Assembly: GCA_030039095.1 (NCBI GenBank)
Contig: JASHQP010000646.1
Span: 1 to 10,808, forward strand
Direction of reading: 5' to 3'
DNA length: 10,808 bases
Origin: Streptosporangiaceae bacterium
GTDB taxonomy: Bacteria; Actinomycetota; Actinomycetes; Streptosporangiales; Streptosporangiaceae
Position 1 is the stretch's first letter. The number at the start of each line of letters is the position of its first letter. Positions 1-5,943 of this stretch are shown here, piece after piece. The translations under genes were made by a program, and so were the position numbers. Below the pieces are notes generated by a model. That model was not told the origin of the DNA. It did no database searches and saw only the letters and a list, made by a program, of their open reading frames with translations.

Positions 1-45
1 GCCCAGCGCCGCGCCCGCGATCAGCCAGAACAGCCTGCGCATCAT
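1..45 (-). CDS. N-terminus of a small membrane protein (possibly DUF6167-like), cut by the window edge
   Basis: The first 15 codons of a gene are visible, reading MMRRLFWLIAGAALG and running off the left end. A short basic start followed by a hydrophobic, Gly/Ala-rich stretch looks like the beginning of a membrane segment. The ATG at 45-43 overlaps the stop codon of the DUF948 gene as ATGA, so the two are very likely translationally coupled; a second ATG follows at once at 42-40. In streptomycetes a small DUF6167 protein with a similar start lies between the DUF948 gene and alaS, and this is my reason for the suggested family. Fifteen residues are too few to prove it. The start and coupling are well supported; the family is an inference from position. 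Confidence 0.5.
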   Translation of the reverse strand, partial: MMRRLFWLIAGAALG

Positions 46-524
46 CGCCGTGCCTCGCGGGATGGGCCCCGCTCCAGCGCTTCCCGGCCGGGCCGCGGCT
101 TCGGGAGCGCGGCCGCGGCCACCGGGGCCGGGCGCGACGGGATGGCCGGCCGGCGCAGCCATACCGCCCTGCGCACGCCGAAGACGAACGCGGAAACACG
201 CAGCAGCGGCGTGCCAAAGCCCGCCGAGATACCCCGCGCCAGGCCGGCGAGGTCCGCCACGTGCCCGGACAGGTCCGCCATGTTGGACGTGACCTCGTCC
301 ATGCTGGCGGTGATGGAATCTGTCCGCTCGAGCTGCTCGTTGGTCCGGTCGACCGCCGCCTGCGCGCGCTCGATCAGCGTGGCGGCGCGGTCGCCGTAGT
401 CGGTCATGATCCGGTTTGCGTGCGAGATCAGCCCGGCGAGCCTGAGCAGGACGAACACGGCAGCGCACATTCCCACGGCAAAGAAGCCCGCCGCGATGAG
501 CGCCGCGATCTGGCCGCCGTTCAC
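42..524 (-). CDS. DUF948 family membrane-anchored coiled-coil protein
   Basis: A 160-residue protein of unknown function. Residues about 7-29 form one hydrophobic transmembrane helix. Residues about 38-95 are a polar helical region with many A, D, E, Q and T residues and few prolines (ERAQAAVDRTNEQLERTDS is typical), as in DUF948 proteins. The C-terminal 40 residues are rich in Pro, Arg and Ala and look disordered. The likely topology is a short outside N-terminus, one membrane pass and a cytoplasmic coiled coil. The start is GTG at 524-522 with only a weak purine-rich region upstream. The gene lies between rarA and the next small membrane protein, in the same direction. The family call rests on the TM plus coiled-coil layout and on the rarA-alaS neighbourhood usual in actinobacteria. 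Its role is unknown. Confidence 0.8.
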   Translation of the reverse strand: MNGGQIAALIAAGFFAVGMCAAVFVLLRLAGLISHANRIMTDYGDRAATLIERAQAAVDRTNEQLERTDSITASMDEVTSNMADLSGHVADLAGLARGISAGFGTPLLRVSAFVFGVRRAVWLRRPAIPSRPAPVAAAALPKPRPGREALERGPSREARR

Positions 525-569
525 CGGCTGCTCTGATTTCGGAACACTGCCTGGTCTGTCACCCGCCTG

Positions 570-575
570 ACCCTA
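570..575 (-). promoter_or_regulatory. Possible -10 element upstream of the DUF948 gene
   Basis: On the minus strand the hexamer TAGGGT, within GCGATAGGGT, fits the actinobacterial TAnnnT pattern. It lies 45 nt before the GTG start in the 109-bp gap after rarA. I see no good -35 element at the normal distance. It resembles GATAG-containing sites upstream of the MBL gene and relA. No clear hairpin terminator for rarA is seen in this gap. Confidence 0.25.
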
Positions 576-633
576 TCGCCTGGGCAACGCGCGCCGGGCA
601 GGGAAAGAGGTCAGAATCGGGTGCAGCGCGGTC

Positions 634-2064
634 CTATTCGCCGGGCGAGGGCCCGGCATCTTCGCCAGGCGAGGACCCGGCATCCTGGCCGCCGTCACCG
701 TTGCGCCCCAGGATCTGCTTGATCCGCTCGGAACGTTCCGCGTACCTGGCCTCGGCGCCGTGCCGGGACGGGTCGTAGTAGGTGCGCCCGGCGACCTGAT
801 CGGGCGCGTAGCCCTGCGGGATCACGCCTTCGGGATAGTCGTGCGGGTACCGGTAGCCGCGGCCGTGCCCGAGCCGCTTCGCCCCGTAGTAGCTGGAGTC
901 GCGCAGGTGCACGGGCACCGGCCCGGCCAGCCCAGCCTGCACGTCGGCCTGCGCTGCGTTGATCGCCCGCACCACGGCGTTGGACTTCGGGGCGATCGAC
1001 AGGTGGATCACCGCCTGCGCCAGGTTGATCCTGGCCTCGGGCAGGCCGACGAACTCGACCGCCTGCGCGGCCGCGACCGCGGTCTGCAGCGCCGAAGGGT
1101 CGGCCATCCCGACGTCCTCGCTGGCGTGCACGATCAGCCGCCGGGCGATGAACCGCGGGTCCTCCCCCGCCTCGATCATGCGCGCCAGGTAGTGCAGCGC
1201 GGCGTCGGCGTCGCTGCCCCTGATGCTCTTGATGAACGCGCTGATCACGTCGTAGTGCTGGTCGCCGCCCCGGTCGTAACGGACCGCGGCCCGGTCGACC
1301 GCGCGCTCCAGCGCGGTCAGGTCGATGACCGCGCCGCGCGGCAGGCCCAGCGCCGCCGCCTCCAGGTACGTCAGGGCCCGCCTGGCGTCGCCGCCGGCGA
1401 CCCGGATCAGCTGCTCGGCCACGCCGTCACCGAGGGTCACGGCGCCGCCGAGACCGCGCTCGTCGGCCAGCGCCCGGTCGATCACGACCCGCATGTCCTC
1501 GTCGCTGAGCGGCCGCAGGGTCAGCAGGAGCGATCGCGACATCAGGGGCCCGACCACGGAGAACGACGGGTTTTCGGTGGTGGCGCCGATGAACGACACC
1601 CAGCGGTTCTCCACCGCGGGCAGCAGCGCGTCCTGCTGCGCCTTGTTGAACCGGTGCACCTCGTCGATGAACAGGACGGTCTGGGTGCCGGTCAGCCCGA
1701 GCTCGCTGCGGGCGGCGTCGATGGCCGCGCGCACGTCCTTGACCCCGGCCGAGACCGCGGACAGCTCCACGAACCGCCGCCGCGTCACCTGGCTGATGGC
1801 GTACGCCAGGGTGGTCTTCCCGGTCCCCGGCGGGCCCCACAGCACCAGCGACATCGGGGCGTCGTGGTCGGCCAGTTTCCGCAGCGGCGATCCCTCGCCG
1901 GTCAGGTGCCGCTGGCCGATCACCTCGTCCAGGTTCCGCGGCCGCATGCGCACGGCAAGCGGCGCTGCGGCCTGCTCCGCCTCGGCCGCCACGTCGTCGA
2001 ACAGGCTGCCGGACTGGCCAGCCTCTACTCTGGGCACCCCACCCACCTCCCCATCCCCCTTCAT
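634..2064 (-). CDS. rarA: RarA (MgsA) replication-associated recombination AAA+ ATPase
   Basis: RarA is a clamp-loader-like AAA+ ATPase that acts at stalled replication forks and at ssDNA-dsDNA junctions. The 476-residue protein shows Walker A GPPGTGKT at 77-84, Walker [10 protein letters not shown] starting at 130 with Asp134-Glu135, sensor 1 GATTENPSF at about 160-168, and sensor 2 GGDARRA at 224-230. The C-terminal half has the family's tetramerisation region, including [15 protein letters not shown] (305-319) and YRYPHDY (404-410). The ATG at 2064 is preceded by GGGAGG at 2070-2075, 5 nt away. A second candidate, GTG at 2037 (codon 10), has GGGGAGG 8 nt upstream and would give an N-terminus closer to VPRVEAG. 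The last 18 residues form a short acidic Ser-Pro-Gly-Glu duplication not typical of the family. A 275-bp gap separates the gene from aspS upstream. Confidence 0.96.
   Translation of the reverse strand: MKGDGEVGGVPRVEAGQSGSLFDDVAAEAEQAAAPLAVRMRPRNLDEVIGQRHLTGEGSPLRKLADHDAPMSLVLWGPPGTGKTTLAYAISQVTRRRFVELSAVSAGVKDVRAAIDAARSELGLTGTQTVLFIDEVHRFNKAQQDALLPAVENRWVSFIGATTENPSFSVVGPLMSRSLLLTLRPLSDEDMRVVIDRALADERGLGGAVTLGDGVAEQLIRVAGGDARRALTYLEAAALGLPRGAVIDLTALERAVDRAAVRYDRGGDQHYDVISAFIKSIRGSDADAALHYLARMIEAGEDPRFIARRLIVHASEDVGMADPSALQTAVAAAQAVEFVGLPEARINLAQAVIHLSIAPKSNAVVRAINAAQADVQAGLAGPVPVHLRDSSYYGAKRLGHGRGYRYPHDYPEGVIPQGYAPDQVAGRTYYDPSRHGAEARYAERSERIKQILGRNGDGGQDAGSSPGEDAGPSPGE
637..684 (-). repeat. 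rarA: 24-bp tandem duplication at the 3' end of rarA
   Basis: Positions 637-660 and 661-684 are adjacent 24-bp copies with 22 identical bases. They encode DAGSSPGE and DAGPSPGE, the last 16 residues of RarA. The repeat unit is a whole number of codons, so the duplication keeps the frame and only lengthens the tail. It looks like a replication-slippage product. Confidence 0.9.
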
Positions 2065-2223
2065 TTGTACCTCCCGGCCAGCAGCCCAAGAACACCGAGC
2101 GCTTGCGCACGGTCGCGGCTTGCGCCCGGCAACGCCCGTTATGTCGGAACCCGGCGCTACGTTGCGCCCAAGACACCACCCCCAAACGGCGTACCGTGGA
2201 GGCGAGGCGTGAGGTGAAGACCG

Positions 2224-2239
2224 AGCTGATCGATCAGCT
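2224..2239. repeat. 16-bp perfect palindrome
   Basis: AGCTGATCGATCAGCT is fully self-complementary. It lies ten bases after the GTG of the coding-like stretch, where it encodes the LIDQL residues, and about 160 bp before the rarA start. It could be an operator for a dimeric regulator or simply a result of the codons used. No second copy is seen in the window. Confidence 0.5.
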
Positions 2240-2292
2240 GGCCGAGGTTAAGCAGCGCGGGTGGGAGCGTCACACCAACCTGACCGTGCATA

Positions 2293-2308
2293 TCCCGGTC
2301 GCCCGGGA
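2293..2308 (-). terminator. Small hairpin 32 nt downstream of the aspS stop
   Basis: TCCCGG (2293-2298), a 4-nt loop and CCGGGA (2303-2308) form a perfect 6-bp GC-rich stem just past the end of aspS. There is no following T-run, though actinobacterial terminators often lack one. It is short, and also lies within the coding-like plus-strand stretch, so its role is uncertain. Confidence 0.3.
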
Positions 2309-2339
2309 ACGCCTCATCCCCGACCGCGCGGCTGCTGGG

Positions 2340-4091
2340 CTAGGCGTCCGGCTGCCCGGCGGGCAGGATCACGTCGATCCCGGCTTCCTTGCGCTGCTCC
2401 GGCGTGATCGGCGTGGGCGCGCCGGTCAGCGGGTCCGCACCCGAAGCGGCCTTGGGGAACGCGATCACGTCGCGGATCGAGTCCCGGCCGGTCAGCAGCA
2501 TCATCAGCCGGTCCCAGCCGAACGCGATGCCGCCGTGCGGCGGCGGCCCGAACCGCAGCGCGTCGAGCAGGAAGCCGAACTGCGACTTCGCTTCCTCCCG
2601 GGACAGCCCGATCACGTCGAACACCTGCTGCTGCATGTCCGGGCGGTGAATCCGGATCGACCCGCCGCCGATCTCGGTGCCGTTGCAGACGATGTCGTAC
2701 GCGTCGGCCAGGGCGCCGCCGGGCTCGGCGGCGAACTTGTCCGCCCACTCCGGCAGCGGCGCGGTGAACGGGTGGTGCACGGCCGTCCAGCCCCCGGACC
2801 CGTCTTCCTCGAACATCGGCGCGTCGACGACCCAGGTGAACGCCCACGCCGACGGGTCGATGAGCCCGCAGCGGTGCCCGACCTCCAGGCGCGCCGCGCC
2901 GAGCAGTTCGCGGGCGGCGTTCGCCGGGCCGGCGGCGAAGAAGATGCAGTCCGACGGCCCGGCCCCGGCGGCGGCCGGCAGCCCGGCGCGCTCGGCCTCG
3001 GACAGGTGCCTGGTCACCGGGCCGGAGTCGGACACCTGGCCGTCGGCGCCGAGCAGCACGTACGCCAGGCCCCTGGCGCCGCGCGAGCGGGCCCAGTCCT
3101 GCCAGGCGTCCAGCTCCTTGCGGGTCTGCGCGGCGCCGCCCGGCATGACCACGGCCCCGACGTGCGGTGCCTGGAACACCCGGAACTCGGTCTGCGCGAA
3201 GTAGCCGGTGAGGTCGGCGAGCTCGCAGCCGAACCGCAGGTCGGGCTTGTCCGAGCCGAACCGGGCCATGGCGTCGGCGTAGGTCATGTGCGGGATCGGC
3301 CGCGGCACCTGGTACCCGGCGATCTCCGCCCAGAGCCGCTCCACCAGGTCCTCGGCCACCTCGACGACGTCCTCGCGGGTGACGAACGACATCTCGATGT
3401 CGATCTGGGTGAACTCGGGCTGCCGGTCGGCCCGGAAGTCCTCGTCGCGGAAGCACCGGACCAGCTGGTAGTAGCGCTCCATGCCGGAGATCATCAGCAG
3501 CTGCTTGAACAGCTGCGGCGACTGCGGCAGCGCGTACCAGTTGCCGGGGCGCAGCCGCACCGGGACCAGGAAGTCGCGCGCTCCCTCGGGCGTGGACCGG
3601 GTCAGGAACGGCGTCTCCACGTTGACGAACCTGTGTGCCCGCATGACGTCGCTGACCAGGTACGCGGCCTGCGACCGGGCGCGCAGCGCGGCCGCCATGT
3701 CCGGCCGCCGGATGTCGAGGTAGCGGTAGCGGAGCCGGACCTCCTCGTTCAGGTCGGCGTCGTTCTCGATCTGGAACGGCAGCGGGTCGGACTCCGACAG
3801 CACCTCGATGTCGCTGACCTCGACCTCTATCTCGCCGGTGGCGAGTTCCGGGTTCTCGTTGCCCGCCGGCCGCCGCCGCACGGTCCCGGCCACCAGGACG
3901 CAGAACTCGGCGCGCAGGTCGTGCGCGACGTCTTCGGCGCGGAACACCACCTGCACGATGCCGCTGGCGTCCCGCAGGTCGATGAACACCACCCCGCCGT
4001 GGTCCCGGCGGCGGGCCACCCAGCCCGCGAGCGTCACGTTCAGGCCACTGTCCGAGGCGCGCAGCGTCCCCGCTTCATGTGTCCGCATCAT
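2340..4091 (-). CDS. aspS: Aspartyl-tRNA synthetase, bacterial type, probably non-discriminating
   Basis: This class II synthetase charges tRNA with aspartate in the cytoplasm. The 583 residues match the usual bacterial length. An N-terminal OB-fold anticodon-binding domain (about 1-105) is followed by the catalytic core with QSPQLFKQ (190-197), motif 2 [14 protein letters not shown] from 214, the bacterial GAD insertion in the middle, and motif 3 GIAFGWDRL from 521. The anticodon domain has RRRDHGG with His31, and RPAG with Gly77. These match the His31 and Gly82 positions known to let Pseudomonas aeruginosa AspRS also charge tRNA-Asn, and the same RDHGG occurs in Mycobacterium. I infer that Asp-tRNA-Asn is formed and then amidated by GatCAB. 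The ATG at 4091 comes 2 nt after the MBL stop, with AGGA about 8 nt before it. Confidence 0.97.
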   Translation of the reverse strand: MMRTHEAGTLRASDSGLNVTLAGWVARRRDHGGVVFIDLRDASGIVQVVFRAEDVAHDLRAEFCVLVAGTVRRRPAGNENPELATGEIEVEVSDIEVLSESDPLPFQIENDADLNEEVRLRYRYLDIRRPDMAAALRARSQAAYLVSDVMRAHRFVNVETPFLTRSTPEGARDFLVPVRLRPGNWYALPQSPQLFKQLLMISGMERYYQLVRCFRDEDFRADRQPEFTQIDIEMSFVTREDVVEVAEDLVERLWAEIAGYQVPRPIPHMTYADAMARFGSDKPDLRFGCELADLTGYFAQTEFRVFQAPHVGAVVMPGGAAQTRKELDAWQDWARSRGARGLAYVLLGADGQVSDSGPVTRHLSEAERAGLPAAAGAGPSDCIFFAAGPANAARELLGAARLEVGHRCGLIDPSAWAFTWVVDAPMFEEDGSGGWTAVHHPFTAPLPEWADKFAAEPGGALADAYDIVCNGTEIGGGSIRIHRPDMQQQVFDVIGLSREEAKSQFGFLLDALRFGPPPHGGIAFGWDRLMMLLTGRDSIRDVIAFPKAASGADPLTGAPTPITPEQRKEAGIDVILPAGQPDA

Positions 4092-4093
4092 GC

Positions 4094-4813
4094 TTAGAGT
4101 CCTGTTGGGCGGCGCGCGCCCGGGATCGTCGGGATGGAGGTGCCGCCGTCGCCGAGGCCGGCGAGGAACGGGTTGGACCGGCGCTCCTCGCCGATGGTGG
4201 TCGCGGGCCCGTGCCCGGAGAGCACTTCGGTCTCGTCGGGCAGCGGCAGGCAGACCCTGGCCAGGCTGTCGAGGATCGTCGCGTGATCGCCGCCGGGCAG
4301 GTCGGTCCGGCCGATCGACCCGGCGAACAGCAGGTCACCGCTGAACATGGTCCCCGGGTCCCCGGCGGGCGGCAGCCGGAACGTCACCGAGCCGGGCGTG
4401 TGCCCCGGCGCGTGGTCCACGACCACCCGGACGCCGGCCAGGTCGAGCACCGCGCCGTCGGTCAGTTCCCGCACGTCGTCGGGCTCGCTGAACGTGATCC
4501 CGCCGAACAGCTGCTGTCCGGGCCGCAACGTCAGGCCGCGGGCCGGGTCGGTGAGCAGGGCGCGGTCGGCTGGGTGGATGAAGGCCGGTATGCCGGTGGC
4601 ACCGCACACCGGCGCCACCGACCATATGTGGTCGACGTGGCCGTGGGTGAGCAGGACGGCGGCGGGCTGCAGCCGGTACCGGTCGACAATCTCGTTGATG
4701 CCCTGCTCAGCGTCCTGGCCAGGGTCGATAATCAGGCACTGCTCCCCCGGCCCGGCCGCGACCAGGTAGCAGTTCGCGGCGAACGAGCCGGCCGGGAAAC
4801 CGGCGATCAGCAC
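4094..4813 (-). CDS. Metallo-beta-lactamase-fold hydrolase, glyoxalase II-like
   Basis: A 239-residue cytoplasmic hydrolase of the glyoxalase II branch, with no signal peptide. All expected metal ligands are present: THGHVDH at 56-62 (His57, His59, Asp61, His62), His138 in APGHTPGS, the bridging Asp160 in FSGDLLF, and His201 in LSGHGP. The tail [13 protein letters not shown] is usual for this branch. Family members hydrolyse thioesters such as S-lactoylglutathione; most actinobacteria lack glutathione, so the true substrate here is unknown and may be a mycothiol or other thiol ester. The start is GTG at 4813 with GAGGAGG (4820-4826) 6 nt before it. Its stop is 2 nt from the aspS start. In M. 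tuberculosis the homologous position (Rv2581c, between ppiB and hisS) is also held by such a gene. Confidence 0.92.
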   Translation of the reverse strand: MLIAGFPAGSFAANCYLVAAGPGEQCLIIDPGQDAEQGINEIVDRYRLQPAAVLLTHGHVDHIWSVAPVCGATGIPAFIHPADRALLTDPARGLTLRPGQQLFGGITFSEPDDVRELTDGAVLDLAGVRVVVDHAPGHTPGSVTFRLPPAGDPGTMFSGDLLFAGSIGRTDLPGGDHATILDSLARVCLPLPDETEVLSGHGPATTIGEERRSNPFLAGLGDGGTSIPTIPGARRPTGL

Positions 4814-4854
4814 GGCTGGCCTCCTCAGGGCGCGGACGCTGATGGTGTGCGTAC

Positions 4855-4860
4855 AGGCTA
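4855..4860 (-). promoter_or_regulatory. Possible -10 element for the MBL-aspS operon
   Basis: On the minus strand TAGCCT, within GCGCCGATAGCCTGT, matches TAnnnT. It lies about 29 nt upstream of the GAGGAGG ribosome binding site, so a transcript would have a leader of roughly 35 nt. No clear -35 element is seen 16-19 bp further upstream. Confidence 0.35.
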
Positions 4861-4951
4861 TCGGCGCCCGGCCCGGGAGGCCGCGGTGGGCCGGTCAGGA
4901 CACGGACAGGACGCGGTTGGTGCGGCGAACAGATAACGGTCGCGCCGATAG
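4858..4951. repeat. 10-bp inverted repeat in the MBL/cyclophilin divergent region
   Basis: CTATCGGCGC at 4858-4867 and its exact reverse complement GCGCCGATAG at 4942-4951 are separated by 74 bp. Each copy overlaps or adjoins the likely promoter region of one of the two divergent genes. The arms may be paired operator sites or two copies of a promoter motif. The remainder of the 217-bp gap (4814-5030) holds the two ribosome binding sites and an 8-bp palindrome TTCGCGAA at 4971-4978. Confidence 0.5.
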
Positions 4952-5030
4952 TGGCTTTACGCAGGTACGATTCGCGAAGTTTCGCTGATCACTTTACTCA
5001 GGATCCGGGCGATACAGGAGGACCGACGGC

Positions 5031-5849
5031 GTGGCGGGTAAGAAGCAGCGCCAGCGCAAACTTGCCGCGGAACGATACGAGCGGCGGCTGGCACGGCAGG
5101 TTCAGCGGGACCGGCGGGCGCGGCGGTGGACCGTGGCGGTCACCGCGGTCGTCGTCGTGGCCGGGCTGTCCATCGGCGGCGTGCTGCTGGCCGGCACCTC
5201 TTCGGGCTCGTCGACGACGCCCAAGGCCACGCCGAGCGCGAGCGCCAGCCCGACGCCGAGCCCGACGGTCGCCGAGCCCGCGACGCACTGCGTCTACACG
5301 GCGGCCGGGACCGCTGCGCGCAAGGTGAGCCTGCCCCCGGCCACGCCGGACTACAAGGCGACGTACACAGCGACGATCACCACCAACCGTGGCGCGATCG
5401 TGATCGACCTGCTGAACAGCAAGGCCACGTGCACGGTGAACTCGTTCGTGCACCTGGCCGAGGCGGCCTTCTACAACGACACCCCGTGCTTCCGCCTGAG
5501 CACCGCCAACCCGTACATGCTGCAGTGCGGCGACCCGACCGGCAAGGGCAGCGGCGGCCCTGGCTACGGGTTCGCGAGCGAGAACCTCACCGGCGCCACC
5601 TACACCGCGGGAACGGTGGCGATGGCCAACGTCTCCGGGGAGGCGGACAGCAACGGCAGCCAGTTCTTCCTCGTTTACAAGGACTCACCGCTACCACCCG
5701 ATTACACCCCGTTCGGGAAGATCGTAAGCGGGCTCAATATCCTCCAGACTGTGGCCAAGGCCGGATATGGCCCGCCGCTCAGCTCGGGAGGCGGCGGGGC
5801 CCCCAAGGAGAAGGTCCAAATAGAGAGCGTGACCGTCAAGCAGACATAG
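5031..5849 (+). CDS. Membrane-anchored cyclophilin-type peptidylprolyl isomerase
   Basis: A 272-residue cis-trans prolyl isomerase, probably acting outside the membrane. A very basic N-terminus (1-32) precedes one hydrophobic segment (about 33-54) without a clear cleavage site. Next come a Ser/Thr/Pro/Ala linker (55-82) and the cyclophilin domain (about 112-270). Conserved residues include Arg155 (human CypA Arg55), Met163 and Gln165, MAN at 198-200, and Gln211/Phe213 in SQFF. Tyr162 replaces the usual Phe60, and the WL..H region is replaced by LPPDYTPFG, so Trp121 and His126 are missing, as in many actinobacterial members. Four cysteines (87, 134, 153, 166) could form disulfides. The GTG at 5031 has AGGAGG (5016-5021) 9 nt upstream. 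It corresponds in place to ppiB of M. tuberculosis. TAG is followed in frame by CAG ACA TAA. Confidence 0.93.
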   Translation: MAGKKQRQRKLAAERYERRLARQVQRDRRARRWTVAVTAVVVVAGLSIGGVLLAGTSSGSSTTPKATPSASASPTPSPTVAEPATHCVYTAAGTAARKVSLPPATPDYKATYTATITTNRGAIVIDLLNSKATCTVNSFVHLAEAAFYNDTPCFRLSTANPYMLQCGDPTGKGSGGPGYGFASENLTGATYTAGTVAMANVSGEADSNGSQFFLVYKDSPLPPDYTPFGKIVSGLNILQTVAKAGYGPPLSSGGGGAPKEKVQIESVTVKQT

Positions 5850-5858
5850 CAGACATAA
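5841..5858 (+). repeat. 9-bp tandem repeat creating two in-frame stop codons
   Basis: CAGACATAG followed directly by CAGACATAA places TAG (5847-5849) and TAA (5856-5858) in the same frame at the end of the cyclophilin gene. A slipped 9-bp duplication is the simplest origin. Read-through of the first stop would add only two residues. Confidence 0.85.
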
Positions 5859-5877
5859 AGGCACGACTGAGCGACAT

Positions 5878-5920
5878 TCCCCGCCGGCTGGCGGGGAGTC
5901 CGGCGGGTAGCCCTCCGGAC
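5878..5920 (+). terminator. Two abutting hairpins between the cyclophilin and DUF349 genes
   Basis: Hairpin 1 (5878-5897) has an 8-bp perfect stem TCCCCGCC/GGCGGGGA with a 4-nt loop. Hairpin 2 (5898-5920) follows with no gap: a 6-bp stem GTCCGG/CCGGAC, one mismatch, three more G-C pairs and a 3-nt loop. There is no T-run. They sit 28 nt after the cyclophilin stop and 11 nt before the DUF349 ribosome binding site, which remains free. They may terminate partly, attenuate DUF349 transcription, or protect RNA ends after processing. Confidence 0.55.
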
Positions 5921-5943
5921 CAGCGCGGAGCAGGAGGTTCGCG

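Larger units (their letters stand above)
2065..2339. other. Intergenic region between aspS and rarA
   Basis: This 275-bp gap lies downstream of aspS and upstream of rarA. It holds the rarA ribosome binding site (2070-2075), a coding-like plus-strand stretch from 2214, a 16-bp perfect palindrome at 2224-2239 and a 6-bp-stem hairpin at 2293-2308. I found no convincing -35/-10 pair for rarA on the minus strand. The rarA reading frame is open upstream to a TAA near 2250, but has no ATG, GTG or TTG before 2064, so the chosen start is the first available. Confidence 0.6.
2214..2339 (+). pseudogene. Short coding-like stretch of unknown identity, possibly a truncated gene or a small frameshifted gene
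   Basis: From GTG 2214 a frame reads [20 protein letters not shown] and continues NLTVHIPVARERLIPDR, a charged helical sequence I do not recognise. Over these 42 codons G/C is about 76%, 43% and 83% at positions 1, 2 and 3, the periodicity of a real actinobacterial gene on the plus strand. The frame then runs on as the exact antisense of aspS, which is why it stays open; the aspS part cannot be taken as its product. GAGG lies 6 nt before the GTG and GGAGG 11 nt before it. A weak promoter, AAGACA (2170-2175), 16 nt, TACCGT (2192-2197), lies upstream. In the next frame a TAG at 2341-2343 overlaps the aspS stop as CTAG, so one indel would give a convergent gene of about 43 codons. Confidence 0.3.

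Noticed and set aside
760..2217. 485-codon plus-strand open frame opposite rarA
   Set aside because: RarA on the minus strand has every AAA+ motif. The plus-strand translation is a His/Arg/Gly/Val-rich shadow without motifs.
2209..2217. GTG AGG TGA mini-frame with GGAGG 6 nt upstream, overlapping the orphan start as GTGA
   Set aside because: A two-codon frame is easily produced by chance; no basis to call a leader peptide.
2340..4097. Very long plus-strand open frame antisense to aspS (part of a frame from 2103 to 4097)
   Set aside because: Its codons are exact antisense of aspS codons. High GC leaves few stops, and the peptide is low-complexity Arg/Gly/Val-rich without any domain. Only the part before 2340 looks coding.
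4092..4813. Possible T-box or other tRNA-sensing leader before aspS
   Set aside because: The aspS start is 2 nt from the MBL stop, so there is no leader, and no T-box core sequence is seen in the MBL upstream gap.
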